NCBI RefSeq assembly: GCF_004297405.1
Contig: NZ_SCVC01000027.1
Span: forward strand, 1 to 42,156
Direction of reading: 5' to 3'
DNA from: Reyranella sp.
GTDB lineage: Bacteria > Pseudomonadota > Alphaproteobacteria > Reyranellales > Reyranellaceae
Length of the DNA: 42,156 nucleotides
Below, one piece after another: positions 1-8,366 of this stretch. The notes beneath the pieces were generated by a model. It did no database searches and was not told the DNA's origin. It saw only the letters and a list, made by a program, of their open reading frames with translations. Position 1 is the first letter of the stretch. The number at the start of each line of letters is the position of its first letter. The position numbers were made by a program, and so were the translations under genes.

Positions 1-102
1 AAGCACATCAGCGTCGAGCCTTACCTCATACGCCAGGTCGATTGGGTGCCCTCGGGCGTCATCACCAACGCGCTGGGCTTCATCCTGATCATGGCCTTCT
101 AG
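1..102 (+). CDS. 3' end of an unidentified (probably membrane) protein
   Basis: The first 33 codons of the window form an open frame that ends at a TAG at 100-102; the gene begins outside the window. The visible C-terminus is mildly hydrophobic (it ends GVITNALGFILIMAF), which suggests a membrane-embedded or membrane-proximal tail. The stop codon overlaps the stop codon of the convergent gene on the minus strand (shared CTAG at 99-102). The fragment is too short for me to name a family. Confidence 0.5.
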   Translation, partial: KHISVEPYLIRQVDWVPSGVITNALGFILIMAF

Positions 103-950
103 AGGTCGAACTCGACGAACAGCGGCCAGTGGTCGGAGGCCATGACGCCGTGGCCGATCCAGGCCTTTTTCACCTTAGGCGTGAGATCGTGTGTGACGAA
201 GACATGGTCGATGCGGCCTTCGTTGGGGAAGGACTCGACGCCATCCTCGCTGTTGCCTACGGCAGTCCAGGCATCGGCGAGATGCATCGTGGTGCCGAGG
301 CGGCCGTAGACGCTCATCTCGCCGCAGACCAGCGGATATTCCGGATGAGTCGGCGCGAAGTTGAAATCGCCGGCCACGATGGCGGACCGCGGAACGTCGG
401 GGCGGCGCTCCTGGAACATGAACATGTCGCCTGCGGCGCTGTCCCAGGTCGGTCCGGTACGTTCGGCATTGGCGACTGTATCCATCAAAGCGCGAACCTG
501 GGGCAGGCGCTGCTGTGGACCGACATGACTGAGATGCACGCTGTAGACGCGCAGCGGTCCCGAGGGCGCGTCGATTGCCGCCTCGACGAAGCCGCGCTGC
601 AGATCGAAGCAGTCCACGAGTTGTGTCTTAGGCAGCATATGTCCGCGTGCCCAGGCAATCGGCCAGCGCGAGATCACCGCGTTGCCGAAGGAACGGCGGC
701 GATTGACGATCCGGCCATCGGCGCCGACTTCGCTCGCGTCTGCCTCCATGGCGCCGTGATACCAGTGGTAGCGATTGAGCTGCTGGGCGATCTGCTCTGT
801 CTGGTCGGCGAAGTCGTTCCTCGACCAGCCCGCGACGACCTCCTGGATACATACGATATCGGCTTTCGCGACCGTATCGGCGATGCGCGCCACGTCGTAT
901 TTGCCGTCGGCGCCGACGCCGTAGTGGATGTTGTAGGTACAGAAAAGCAT
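99..950 (-). CDS. Endonuclease/exonuclease/phosphatase (EEP) family hydrolase
   Basis: A 283-residue EEP-superfamily phosphodiesterase. The start is placed at the ATG before LFCTYNIHYG, because that strand opens the fold and carries the catalytic Asn (N7). Visible EEP motifs are CIQE (metal-binding E37), AGDFNFAP in the middle (Asp/Asn pair) and a C-terminal SDHWPLFVEF with the Asp-His pair. No signal peptide or membrane segment is seen. Family members cleave phosphodiesters in nucleic acids, inositol phosphates or sphingomyelin; the substrate cannot be read from the sequence. It is the last gene of a long minus-strand series that starts with ugp genes, 28 bases after the DUF4239 gene, so a role in using phosphodiesters is possible but only inferred. 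Confidence 0.85.
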   Translation of the reverse strand: MLFCTYNIHYGVGADGKYDVARIADTVAKADIVCIQEVVAGWSRNDFADQTEQIAQQLNRYHWYHGAMEADASEVGADGRIVNRRRSFGNAVISRWPIAWARGHMLPKTQLVDCFDLQRGFVEAAIDAPSGPLRVYSVHLSHVGPQQRLPQVRALMDTVANAERTGPTWDSAAGDMFMFQERRPDVPRSAIVAGDFNFAPTHPEYPLVCGEMSVYGRLGTTMHLADAWTAVGNSEDGVESFPNEGRIDHVFVTHDLTPKVKKAWIGHGVMASDHWPLFVEFDL

Positions 951-978
951 GTGCGCCTGAATAAATTCGGGAGACGCC

Positions 979-1773
979 CTATTCGGGCAGGTTGTCGATC
1001 CAGGCCGATGGATTGAGCTGGCCTGAGTGACGATAAGGATCGGCGACGATCCCCAGAGACCAGTAGGCAATGGTCGTTGTCGAGGCGAGCAACGCTAGCG
1101 CGACCGCGCCAGCGCGCCGCCGGTCGAAATGAACCGAGGCCACGGCGAGATGAGTCAGGAAGCCCAGCAAGGCAACGGCCAGCCACGAAGAAACCTCCGT
1201 GTGATTACCGCCGATCCACAGACGGTCCGATCGTGTGCGCGCGATGTCATTCATCAGCACATTCAGCTGGGTCGCGGTGGATGACGGCAGTGTCTGCGTG
1301 GCCTTGAGCACGACTTCCTGAAGGTTGCGAAAGGCGCCCTCGGCGCGATCGCTGCCCTTCTGGTTCCGGTTCTTGCGCCATTCGTCCTTGAACACATACT
1401 TCACGTAACGACCGAGTTCGCGGTGCGCTTCCGGTAGATTGAGCTGCGAAGGCCCAACCAGTTCGTCGAAGCGCTTGATCGCGGAGCCCGCCTGGATGAA
1501 GGCGCGTTCCGCCTCGCGCTTGTGCGTCCAGATGTCGGCAGCGTGGAAAGCAAGGAACAGCGCGAAGACCATCGAGATCGCCGCAAAGAACGGCGCCACC
1601 GGCGTCCACTGCAGCACCTCGGGCTTGCGGTTGAAGTACGACAGGAAAGTGAAGGCGATGGCGTAGACGATCAGCCCGTGGACGACAAAGACCAGAAGCT
1701 GCGTCGGCGCCGACGACATGAAAAGCTGTTCGAGCAGCCCCTTTGCCAGGGCCACCGCGGCCTCGATGTTCAT
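979..1773 (-). CDS. DUF4239 (bestrophin-like domain) membrane protein
   Basis: A 264-residue integral membrane protein resembling the DUF4239/bestrophin-like family. Hydrophobic segments lie near residues 22-45, 55-75, 193-215 and 223-245. A long charged cytosolic or periplasmic region separates the second and third segments, and AFHAADIWTHKREAERAFIQ follows TM2 as in the family. The start ATG at 1773 overlaps the TGA of the upstream carbonic anhydrase gene (TGATG), which indicates translational coupling. Longer upstream start codons would lie entirely inside the carbonic anhydrase gene. No function is established for DUF4239. The pairing with carbonic anhydrase makes an ion or bicarbonate channel an attractive guess, not a demonstrated one. 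Confidence 0.75.
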   Translation of the reverse strand: MNIEAAVALAKGLLEQLFMSSAPTQLLVFVVHGLIVYAIAFTFLSYFNRKPEVLQWTPVAPFFAAISMVFALFLAFHAADIWTHKREAERAFIQAGSAIKRFDELVGPSQLNLPEAHRELGRYVKYVFKDEWRKNRNQKGSDRAEGAFRNLQEVVLKATQTLPSSTATQLNVLMNDIARTRSDRLWIGGNHTEVSSWLAVALLGFLTHLAVASVHFDRRRAGAVALALLASTTTIAYWSLGIVADPYRHSGQLNPSAWIDNLPE

Positions 1774-2459
1774 CAGCGGCGTTCGTCCTTGTGCACCAAC
1801 CGTGGCGCCGCAATTGCCTCGGAGAGCTTCTCGTCGACGCCCTTGGCCTCGTTCACCGTCACGTGGAGATCGTGCAGCAGCCCATCCTGGATGCCGTAGA
1901 TCCAGCCATGCACCGAGAGTTCCTGCCCACGACGCCAGGCATGCTGCACGATCGACGTCCGGCAGACATTGCGGACCTGCTCGATGACGTTGATCTCGCA
2001 AAGCGCATCGACCTGCTCGGCCTTGTGCGGCAGGGCGGTGATCTGGTCATGATGGCGACGGCCCAGCACATTGATGCTGTGCAGCCAATTGTCGAGCAGA
2101 CCGAGCTCGTGGTTCTTGAGCGAGGCCTTCACGCCGCCGCAGCCATAATGACCGCACACGACGACATGGCGCACTCGCAACGCCTCGACCGCATACTGCA
2201 GGACGGCCAGGCAATTGAAGTCGACCATCATCACCTGGTTGGCGACGTTGCGATGGACGAAGACCTCGCCCGGCAGCATGCCGATGATCTCGTTGGCCGG
2301 CACCCGGCTGTCGGAACAGCCGATCCACAGCACGCGCGGCGCCTGCTGCTTGGCCAGCTTGTCGAAGAAGCCAGGATTGTTCTCTTCTACTTGCTTCGCC
2401 CAGGCCCGATTGTTTTCAAAGAGCCCGTCGAGGAAACCGTTTTCGTCCGAGTCAGCCAT
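1773..2459 (-). CDS. can: Beta-class carbonic anhydrase
   Basis: A 228-residue beta-carbonic anhydrase that interconverts CO2 and bicarbonate in the cytoplasm. The zinc site is complete: C48 in GCSDSRVP (with the D50/R52 dyad) and H104 plus C107 in GHYGCGG. Length is normal for the class. It is preceded at 51 bases by a FAH-family gene on the same strand and overlaps the following DUF4239 gene by one base. Being downstream of ugp genes is unusual and may only reflect operon read-through. I am confident in the family and see no sign of degeneration. Confidence 0.95.
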   Translation of the reverse strand: MADSDENGFLDGLFENNRAWAKQVEENNPGFFDKLAKQQAPRVLWIGCSDSRVPANEIIGMLPGEVFVHRNVANQVMMVDFNCLAVLQYAVEALRVRHVVVCGHYGCGGVKASLKNHELGLLDNWLHSINVLGRRHHDQITALPHKAEQVDALCEINVIEQVRNVCRTSIVQHAWRRGQELSVHGWIYGIQDGLLHDLHVTVNEAKGVDEKLSEAIAAPRLVHKDERR

Positions 2460-2510
2460 GGGTGAGATATCCCGAAAAGAGAAACGTCCTGCAAGCGGGC
2501 CATTGGTCGC

Positions 2511-3302
2511 TCATGCCGGCTGACCGCCAAAGACATTGCGGAGCACGCCAATGCCATCGATCGCCACTTCGACCACGGTGCCCGGCTTCATCGGCAGGAC
2601 ACCGAGCGACGTACCGCAGGCGATCACATCCCCGGGCACCAGCGTCATATCCTGCGAAATCCGGCTGACCAGCTCGGCCGGTGAAAAGACCATGTCAGTC
2701 ACGGGGTAGTTTTGCCGCTCCCGGCCGTTGACCAGCGTGCGAACAGTGAGCGTCGACGGGTCGAGACCCGTCGCGACCACCGGGCCGAAGACCCCGAAAG
2801 TGTCGAAATTCTTGGCACGGGTCCATTGCGGGAAGGTTGGATCGCGGTTCAGCAATTCCAGCGCCGTGACGTCGTTCACGCAGGTGTAGCCGAGGATATG
2901 GTCCGCGGCGTCTACGGCCGAAACGGCCCGACAGGTCTTGCCAATGACGATGCCCAGCTCGCCCTCGTAGGCCACCCGGCCATCATAGGATCGGGGCGCA
3001 CGGATCGGCTCACCATGCGCAGCGTAGGAACTGGGGGCCTTGAGGAAGAAGAGCGGCTCGGCCGGAATCGCCCATCCGTTCTTTTCCGCTGCGGCCCGGA
3101 AGTTATTCCACAATGCCACCATCTTGGTGGGCTCGGTCGGGGTCAACCAATGCGCCTCGGCAACGGCAACACTCTCGCCGGTCGCCGGACCGGGATCGAA
3201 CAGCGTGCCCTCGTGCAGGCGGATCGTCTCGCCATCGACCGTGCCGATGCGCGGCCGGCCCGCCAGCTCGATGCGGGCCCACAATGTCGTTGCAGCAGTC
3301 AT
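2511..3302 (-). CDS. Fumarylacetoacetate hydrolase (FAH) family protein
   Basis: A 263-residue member of the FAH / 2-hydroxyhepta-2,4-diene-1,7-dioate isomerase family. Metal ligands are visible as E113 and E115 in YEGELGIVIG and D144 in CVNDVTALEL. Family enzymes are Mg-dependent and act on acylpyruvates, 5-carboxymethyl-2-hydroxymuconate or oxaloacetate; substrate choice cannot be assigned here. The start ATG overlaps the TGA of ugpC (TGATG at 3300-3304), so it is probably translated with the ugp operon. No aromatic degradation genes lie nearby. Confidence 0.85.
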   Translation of the reverse strand: MTAATTLWARIELAGRPRIGTVDGETIRLHEGTLFDPGPATGESVAVAEAHWLTPTEPTKMVALWNNFRAAAEKNGWAIPAEPLFFLKAPSSYAAHGEPIRAPRSYDGRVAYEGELGIVIGKTCRAVSAVDAADHILGYTCVNDVTALELLNRDPTFPQWTRAKNFDTFGVFGPVVATGLDPSTLTVRTLVNGRERQNYPVTDMVFSPAELVSRISQDMTLVPGDVIACGTSLGVLPMKPGTVVEVAIDGIGVLRNVFGGQPA

Positions 3303-4390
3303 CAGGCGTCGGCGATCCGCTTGCCGGTCTGCGAATCGAAGACATGCAGATGACCCGGCTCGGCCTTGAACCGGCGCTTCTCGCCGGGCTTGGCCTGGAC
3401 ATGCCCGCCCTGCCGCACCGTCACCAGTTCGTGCGCTTCGCCGAACCGGCCATGCAGCAGCGTGTCGGCGCCCAGCGGTTCGGCGAGCTCGATCTCGAAC
3501 TCCAGCGAGCCATCGGGATCAGGATGCAGATGCTCCGGCCGGATGCCCAGCGCCACCGGCGTGCCGGCCGCGGCCGTCGTCGGCAGGCCGAGCGGCAATG
3601 TGATGCGCTGTGCGCCGGTGCCGGCGAGATCGACGGCACGACGGTCGGCCGTCACCTTGCCCGCAAGGAAATTCATCGACGGCGAGCCGATGAAACCCGC
3701 CACGAAGACCGAGGCCGGCCGCTCATAGACATCCATCGGTGTGCCGATCTGGTCGGCGACGCCGGCGTTCATGACGATGAGCCTGTCGGCCAGGGTCATC
3801 GCCTCGACCTGGTCGTGTGTGACATAGATCGAGGTGACGTCGAGCTCACGCTGCAGCCGCTTGATCTCCAGCCGCATCTGCACGCGCAGCTTGGCGTCGA
3901 GGTTGCTGAGCGGCTCGTCGAACAGGAAGACGGCCGGCTCGCGCACGATGGCACGGCCCATCGCGACTCGCTGGCGCTGGCCACCCGAAAGCTGACGCGG
4001 CCGGCGCTGCAGCAGCGCACCCAGCTCGAGGATCTTGGCAGCCTTCTGCACGCGCTGGTCGATCTCGGCCTTGGAGAGGCCGCGGATCTTCAGGCCATAG
4101 GCCATGTTCTCGTAGACGCTGAAGTGCGGGTAGAGCGCGTAGTTCTGGAACACCATCGCGATGTCGCGATCCTTGGGCTCCAGCTCGTTGACGACACGAT
4201 CGCCGATCGCGATCTGGCCGCCGGTGATGCGCTCCAAGCCCGCCACCATGCGCAGCAAGGTCGACTTGCCACAGCCCGAGGGACCGACGATGACGATGAA
4301 CTCGCCATCGGCGATTTCCATGTCGATGCCGTGGATGACCTCGAGCTTGTCGTAGTTCTTCTTGACGCCGCGCAGATGGACTTGCGCCAT
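3302..4390 (-). CDS. ugpC: sn-glycerol-3-phosphate ABC transporter ATP-binding protein
   Basis: A 362-residue ABC ATPase of the MalK/UgpC type. Walker [10 protein letters not shown] is at 36-44, the Q-loop at FQNYALYP (81-88), the signature LSGGQ at 134-138, Walker B FLFDEP near 155-160 and the switch His at 192 (THDQ). The C-terminal third is a TOBE/MalK-like regulatory domain (GIRPEHLHP). It energises uptake of glycerol-3-phosphate or glycerophosphodiesters with UgpA, UgpE and UgpB, encoded immediately upstream. The start is 3 bases after the ugpE stop. Naming as ugpC rather than another CUT1 ATPase rests on the operon context. Confidence 0.93.
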   Translation of the reverse strand: MAQVHLRGVKKNYDKLEVIHGIDMEIADGEFIVIVGPSGCGKSTLLRMVAGLERITGGQIAIGDRVVNELEPKDRDIAMVFQNYALYPHFSVYENMAYGLKIRGLSKAEIDQRVQKAAKILELGALLQRRPRQLSGGQRQRVAMGRAIVREPAVFLFDEPLSNLDAKLRVQMRLEIKRLQRELDVTSIYVTHDQVEAMTLADRLIVMNAGVADQIGTPMDVYERPASVFVAGFIGSPSMNFLAGKVTADRRAVDLAGTGAQRITLPLGLPTTAAAGTPVALGIRPEHLHPDPDGSLEFEIELAEPLGADTLLHGRFGEAHELVTVRQGGHVQAKPGEKRRFKAEPGHLHVFDSQTGKRIADA

Positions 4391-4393
4391 GGT

Positions 4394-5242
4394 CTACTTC
4401 TCCGTCTCGACAAGTCCGCGCACGAACTGACGCTGCATGAACACCACGACCAGAACCGGCGGCAGCATGGCCAGCATCGCCATGGCCATCAGCAGGTTCC
4501 AGCTCGGCACCGAATCGACGACATTGGCCTGGCGCGAGACCGTCATGACCACGGTGTAATAGCTTTCCTTGGTGGTGATCAGCAGCGGCCACAGATACTG
4601 GTTCCACCCGTAGATGAACTGGATGACGAACATCGCCGCGATCGAGGTCCGGCTCATCGGCAGCAGGATGTCCCAGAAGAAGCGCATCGGTGAGGCGCCA
4701 TCGACCCGGGCGGCCTCGGTGAGCTCGTCGGGGACACTTAGGAAAAACTGCCGGAACAGGAAGGTGGCTGTAGCCGAAGCGATCAGCGGGATGATCAGGC
4801 CACCATAGGTGTCGATCATGCCGAGATTGGCGACCACGCCGTAGGTCGGCACGATGCGGACCTCGACCGGCAGCATGAGGGTGACGAAGATCGCCCAGAA
4901 GAAATACATCCGGCCGGGGAAGCGGAAGTAGACGATGGCGAAGGCCGAGATGATGGAGATGGCGATCTTCCCGATGGCCACGCCCAGCGCCATGATCAGG
5001 CTGTTGGTCAGCGTCATCATGACTGGCGTGCTGCCGACGCGGCCATAGCCCTCGGTCAGCACCTGCGTGTAGTTCTCGATCAGGTAGGGACCGGGCAGCA
5101 GCGGGATCGGCGACTGCAGCATGGTCTGCTGGCTATGCGTCGAGGCCACGAAAGTCATCCACACCGGGAAGGCGATGATGACCAGGCCGAGAATGACGAC
5201 GAGGTGGCTCAGCATCGTGAGGAAAGGCCGGTTCTCGACCAT
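4394..5242 (-). CDS. ugpE: sn-glycerol-3-phosphate ABC transporter permease
   Basis: A 282-residue inner-membrane permease of the MalG/UgpE type with about six membrane segments. The EAA loop that docks on the ATPase is clear at residues 176-200 (EAARVDGASPMRFFWDILLP), and the C-terminus ends QRQFVRGLVETEK as in MalG-type permeases. The start is the ATG at 5242, which overlaps the stop of ugpA in a TGATG arrangement; an open frame continuing further upstream is only antisense-like reading through ugpA. It works with UgpA as the translocation pore. Confidence 0.93.
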   Translation of the reverse strand: MVENRPFLTMLSHLVVILGLVIIAFPVWMTFVASTHSQQTMLQSPIPLLPGPYLIENYTQVLTEGYGRVGSTPVMMTLTNSLIMALGVAIGKIAISIISAFAIVYFRFPGRMYFFWAIFVTLMLPVEVRIVPTYGVVANLGMIDTYGGLIIPLIASATATFLFRQFFLSVPDELTEAARVDGASPMRFFWDILLPMSRTSIAAMFVIQFIYGWNQYLWPLLITTKESYYTVVMTVSRQANVVDSVPSWNLLMAMAMLAMLPPVLVVVFMQRQFVRGLVETEK

Positions 5243-6123
5243 CAGTAGTGTACCCGGCGCTCGATGAAGCGGAACTGCACGAAGGTGAGCGCGATGACCA
5301 CGACCATAAGGATCACCGACTGCGCCGAGGAGCCGCCAAGATCCTGGCCGCGGAAGCCGTCGTTGAAGACCTTGAACACCAGGATTTCCGTGGCCTTGCC
5401 CGGTCCGCCTTTGGTCAGCGAATCGACCACGCCGAAGGTGCCGAAGAAGGCATAGATGATATTGACGACGAGCAGGAAGAAGCCGACGGGCGAGAGCAGT
5501 GGGAAGATGATGTCCCGGAAGCGCCGGCCGGGGCCCGCGCCGTCGATCGCCGCCGCCTCGATCAGCGATTTCGGGATCGACTGCAGGCCGGCCAGGAAGA
5601 ACAGGAAATTGTAGCTGATCTGATTCCACACCGCGGCGATCACCACCAGCAGCAGGGCCTGATTGCCGTTGATCACGTAGTTGAATTCGATGCCGATGCC
5701 CTGGAGCATCCAGGCGACGATGCCAACCGAAGGATTGAACAGGAAGCCGAACAGCACACCCGCGACGGCCGGCGCCACGGCATAGGGCCAAACGAGGAAG
5801 GCCTTGTAACCGGTGGCGCCGCGGACGACGCGGTCGGCCATCACCGCCAGCAGCAGCGAAACGGCGAGCCCGATGGCGGCGACCAGAAAGCTGAACACCA
5901 CGGTCAGCCGCGCCGAGTGGTAGTAGCCCGGGTCGCTGAAGAGGTGGATGAAATTGTCGAGGAATACGAACTTGGAATTGCCGCCGAAGACATCCTCGAT
6001 CAGCACCGACTGGTAGATCGCCTGGCCCGACGGCCAGAAGAAGAAGACCAGCGTGATGATGATCTGCGGTCCCACCAGAAGGTAAGGCAGCCAACGCTGG
6101 TTGAAGGTGACGCGCTTTTCCAT
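5242..6123 (-). CDS. ugpA: sn-glycerol-3-phosphate ABC transporter permease
   Basis: A 293-residue MalF/UgpA-type permease with about six membrane segments and an N-terminal helix ([20 protein letters not shown]). The EAA loop is [20 protein letters not shown]. It pairs with UgpE. The gene lies 50 bases downstream of ugpB, with a strong hairpin in the gap that ends about 14 bases before the ATG. I see no classical Shine-Dalgarno sequence directly upstream, so the hairpin may tune translation of this gene relative to ugpB. Confidence 0.93.
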   Translation of the reverse strand: MEKRVTFNQRWLPYLLVGPQIIITLVFFFWPSGQAIYQSVLIEDVFGGNSKFVFLDNFIHLFSDPGYYHSARLTVVFSFLVAAIGLAVSLLLAVMADRVVRGATGYKAFLVWPYAVAPAVAGVLFGFLFNPSVGIVAWMLQGIGIEFNYVINGNQALLLVVIAAVWNQISYNFLFFLAGLQSIPKSLIEAAAIDGAGPGRRFRDIIFPLLSPVGFFLLVVNIIYAFFGTFGVVDSLTKGGPGKATEILVFKVFNDGFRGQDLGGSSAQSVILMVVVIALTFVQFRFIERRVHY

Positions 6124-6136
6124 GTCGCTTGGAGGA

Positions 6137-6162
6137 AGCCCCCACCCTTGCGGGCGGGGGCT
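6137..6162 (-). promoter_or_regulatory. Intercistronic stem-loop between ugpB and ugpA
   Basis: On the transcript an 11-base-pair stem (AGCCCCCGCCC paired with GGGUGGGGGCU, one G-U) closes a GCAA tetraloop of the GNRA type. There is no U-tract after it, so it looks like an RNA-stabilising or read-through hairpin, not a full terminator. In binding-protein operons such hairpins protect the upstream mRNA and keep the binding protein more abundant than the permeases. Confidence 0.7.
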
Positions 6163-6173
6163 CCTTCATCAGC

Positions 6174-7490
6174 CTACTTGTTGGCGGCTTCGAAGCGCTT
6201 GAGCTGCTCGTTGCCGGCCTTCACGGCGTCGTCGAGCGCGGTCTTCGCGTCCTTCTTGCCCGACCACACGTTCTCGAGTTCACCATCGACGATGTCGCGG
6301 ATCTGCACGAAGTTGCCGATGCGCAGGCCCTTGGAGTTGGCCGTCGGCGGGTTGAGCGTGAGCTCCTGGACAGCGATCTCGCGGCCCGGGAACTTCTTGT
6401 AGAAGCCGTCTTTCTCGGTGACCTCGGCCGCGGCCATGGTGACCGGCACGTAGCCCGTTTCCTGGTGCCACTTGGCCTGCACCGGGGTGCTGGCGAGATA
6501 GTTCAGGAACTTGGCGACGCCCTTGTACTCAGCCGCCGGCTTGCCCTGCAGCACCCACAACGTGGCGCCGCCGATGATCGAGTTCTGCGGCTTGGGCGCG
6601 ACATCCGGCGAATAGGGCATCATCGCGATGCCGAACTTGCCGGTGCCCAGCGCCTTGTCGATCGCCGAGGCCGTGGCGGACGAAGCGATATGGAAGGCGC
6701 AGTCACCCGCATTGAACAGCGCCGTCGACTTGCCCTCACGACCACCGTAGACGAACGTCTTGTCCTTGCTCCAGTCGGCCAGCATCTGGATGAACTTCAC
6801 GCGGGGCGCGTCGTTGAACTTGAGCTCGATGTCGATACCGCCGAAGCCGTTGTCCTTAGTGGCATACGGCAAGTTGTGATAGGCGCCGTAGTTCTCGATC
6901 ATCGTCCAGGTCTGCCACTGCGGCGTGAATCCGCACTTGGCACCGGCCGCGACGGCCTTCTTGGCCATCTCACCCAGCTCCGGCCAGGTCTTCGGCGGCT
7001 TGTTGGGATCGAGGCCGGCCTTCTGCAGCAGGTCCTTGTTCCAGTAGAGCACCGGCGTCGAGGAGTTGAACGGCATCGACAGCAGCTTGCCGTCCGTCGT
7101 GGAGTAGTAGCCGTAGACCGGGCCGATATAGGCCTTGGGATCGAACGGCTCCTTGGCATCGGCCATGAGCTGATAGACCGGATAGACCGCGCCCTTAGCA
7201 GCCATCATGTTGGCGGTGCCGACTTCGAAGACCTGCACGACGTGCGGCGCCTGCTTGGCGCGGAAGGCCGCGATCGCCGCGGTCAACGTCTCGGTATAGG
7301 AACCCTTGTAGACCGGGTTCACCTTGTACTCGGTCTGGGACTTGTTGAAGCCCTCGGCCAGAGCATTGACCGCATCACCCAGGTTGCCGCCCATGGCGTG
7401 CCACCACTGGATCTCGGTCTGGGCGAACGCCACAGGCGCGCTCGCGAGAACCGCCGCCGCAGCGACGGAAGACAAAAGAATCCGTGTCAT
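6174..7490 (-). CDS. ugpB: sn-glycerol-3-phosphate ABC transporter substrate-binding protein
   Basis: A 438-residue periplasmic solute-binding protein. It has a cleavable signal peptide (positively charged MTR, hydrophobic run, cleavage after VAFA near residue 23) and then TEIQWWHAMGGNLGDAVNAL, which matches the start of mature UgpB. It delivers glycerol-3-phosphate or glycerophosphodiesters to UgpAEC. A Shine-Dalgarno GGGAGG lies about 9 bases before the ATG. It is the first gene after a Pho-box-like promoter and is followed by a strong hairpin, consistent with high expression under phosphate limitation. Confidence 0.94.
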   Translation of the reverse strand: MTRILLSSVAAAAVLASAPVAFAQTEIQWWHAMGGNLGDAVNALAEGFNKSQTEYKVNPVYKGSYTETLTAAIAAFRAKQAPHVVQVFEVGTANMMAAKGAVYPVYQLMADAKEPFDPKAYIGPVYGYYSTTDGKLLSMPFNSSTPVLYWNKDLLQKAGLDPNKPPKTWPELGEMAKKAVAAGAKCGFTPQWQTWTMIENYGAYHNLPYATKDNGFGGIDIELKFNDAPRVKFIQMLADWSKDKTFVYGGREGKSTALFNAGDCAFHIASSATASAIDKALGTGKFGIAMMPYSPDVAPKPQNSIIGGATLWVLQGKPAAEYKGVAKFLNYLASTPVQAKWHQETGYVPVTMAAAEVTEKDGFYKKFPGREIAVQELTLNPPTANSKGLRIGNFVQIRDIVDGELENVWSGKKDAKTALDDAVKAGNEQLKRFEAANK

Positions 7491-7548
7491 ATCGAAAAAC
7501 CTCCCAATGAAGCCCCACCGTTGTATCGGCGGACGACAAGACTGCGAT

Positions 7549-7577
7549 GTGTCTGTTTTGTTTCAGTCTGATGACAG
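7549..7577 (-). promoter_or_regulatory. Pho box (PhoB-binding repeats) upstream of ugpB
   Basis: Reading the minus strand, CTGTCAT and CTGAAAC are separated by four bases (CAGA), matching the Pho-box layout of two 7-base repeats with an 11-base period. A third, weaker repeat, CAGACAC, follows at the same period. The site ends about 60-70 bases before the ugpB ATG, the expected distance for an activator at the -35 position. PhoB control of ugp is well established in proteobacteria; binding here is inferred from the sequence. Confidence 0.7.
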
Positions 7578-7619
7578 TCCACCAAGACTGCGGTGCGAAC
7601 GCAACCCCCAAATGGTCGA

Positions 7620-8315
7620 CTAGCGGGCGAGCGCCGCCAGAATGACGTCCGGCATGTCGGTAATGACGCAATCCGTGCCCATGGCGACCAGCACCCGGGC
7701 GACGTCGGGGTCGTTGACCGTGTAAGTGCTGAGCAGGTAGCCGGCCTGCTTGATCTCGACAGCACGGGGGGCCGTCAGCCGCTTGCCGCTGGTGTTGATA
7801 CCGACGGCCTCCACGGCGCGGGCGCGTTCCCGCCAGTCGTCCTTCAGCTCGTCGACCAACAGGGCGCGCGCAAATTCCGGCACTGCGGCGCAGGCCGCGG
7901 CCAGCGAGGCGTCCTTGAAGCTCGAGAGCAGTGGCGCGGGCAGGTTGGCCGGCCAGAGGCGACGCAGGGTGGCGACGGCAACGCGCGCGGTTTCCTCCTC
8001 GCGGCCCTTGCAGGGCTTGATCTCGATGTTGCAGCCCAGCCCCAGCTCGCCGAAGCAGGCGATGGCCTGCTCGAAGGTCGGCACCGACGCTGGCAATTCG
8101 GCCACCGGCGTCTCCGCCGCCAGTCGGTCGACACCCGTGGTCCGCTTCAAAGAATCATCGTGCACCACGATCGGCACGCCGTCGGACGTCAGCTTGACGT
8201 CGATTTCGACCCAGGTCGCGCCACGGCGGTGCGCCTCGCGAAAGGACTCCAACGTGTTCTCCGGCGCATAGGCCATAGCACCGCGATGACCGATGACTTT
8301 AGGCAGTTGCAGCAT
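7620..8315 (-). CDS. ugpQ: Glycerophosphodiester phosphodiesterase
   Basis: A 231-residue GDPD-family enzyme that hydrolyses glycerophosphodiesters to glycerol-3-phosphate and an alcohol. Catalytic residues are in place: H10-R11 in GHRG, E19-N20-T21 in PENT, E37 and D39 in VEIDV and H52 in VVHDD. The start is the ATG before LQLPKVIGHRG; there is no signal peptide, so it is the cytoplasmic UgpQ type that acts on imported substrate. It lies 129 bases upstream of ugpB on the same strand, but ugpB has its own Pho-box promoter. Its 5' end is 51 bases from a divergent SDR gene. Confidence 0.93.
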   Translation of the reverse strand: MLQLPKVIGHRGAMAYAPENTLESFREAHRRGATWVEIDVKLTSDGVPIVVHDDSLKRTTGVDRLAAETPVAELPASVPTFEQAIACFGELGLGCNIEIKPCKGREEETARVAVATLRRLWPANLPAPLLSSFKDASLAAACAAVPEFARALLVDELKDDWRERARAVEAVGINTSGKRLTAPRAVEIKQAGYLLSTYTVNDPDVARVLVAMGTDCVITDMPDVILAALAR

Positions 8316-8366
8316 GCACCAATCCAAAGCTAACTCGATCGTCGCAATAAACGAGTACCCCCTCCC

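Noticed and set aside
3113..4693. Long open frame on the plus strand opposite ugpC and ugpE
   Set aside because: It mirrors the codon structure of the ugp genes; the product is low-complexity and rich in His, Arg, Asp and Gln with no recognisable domain. Similar long antisense frames opposite aasR (26564-28048), metZ/tenA (38020-39654), the thiamine-diphosphate enzyme (39796-41487) and bcerS (22095-23306) were rejected for the same reason.
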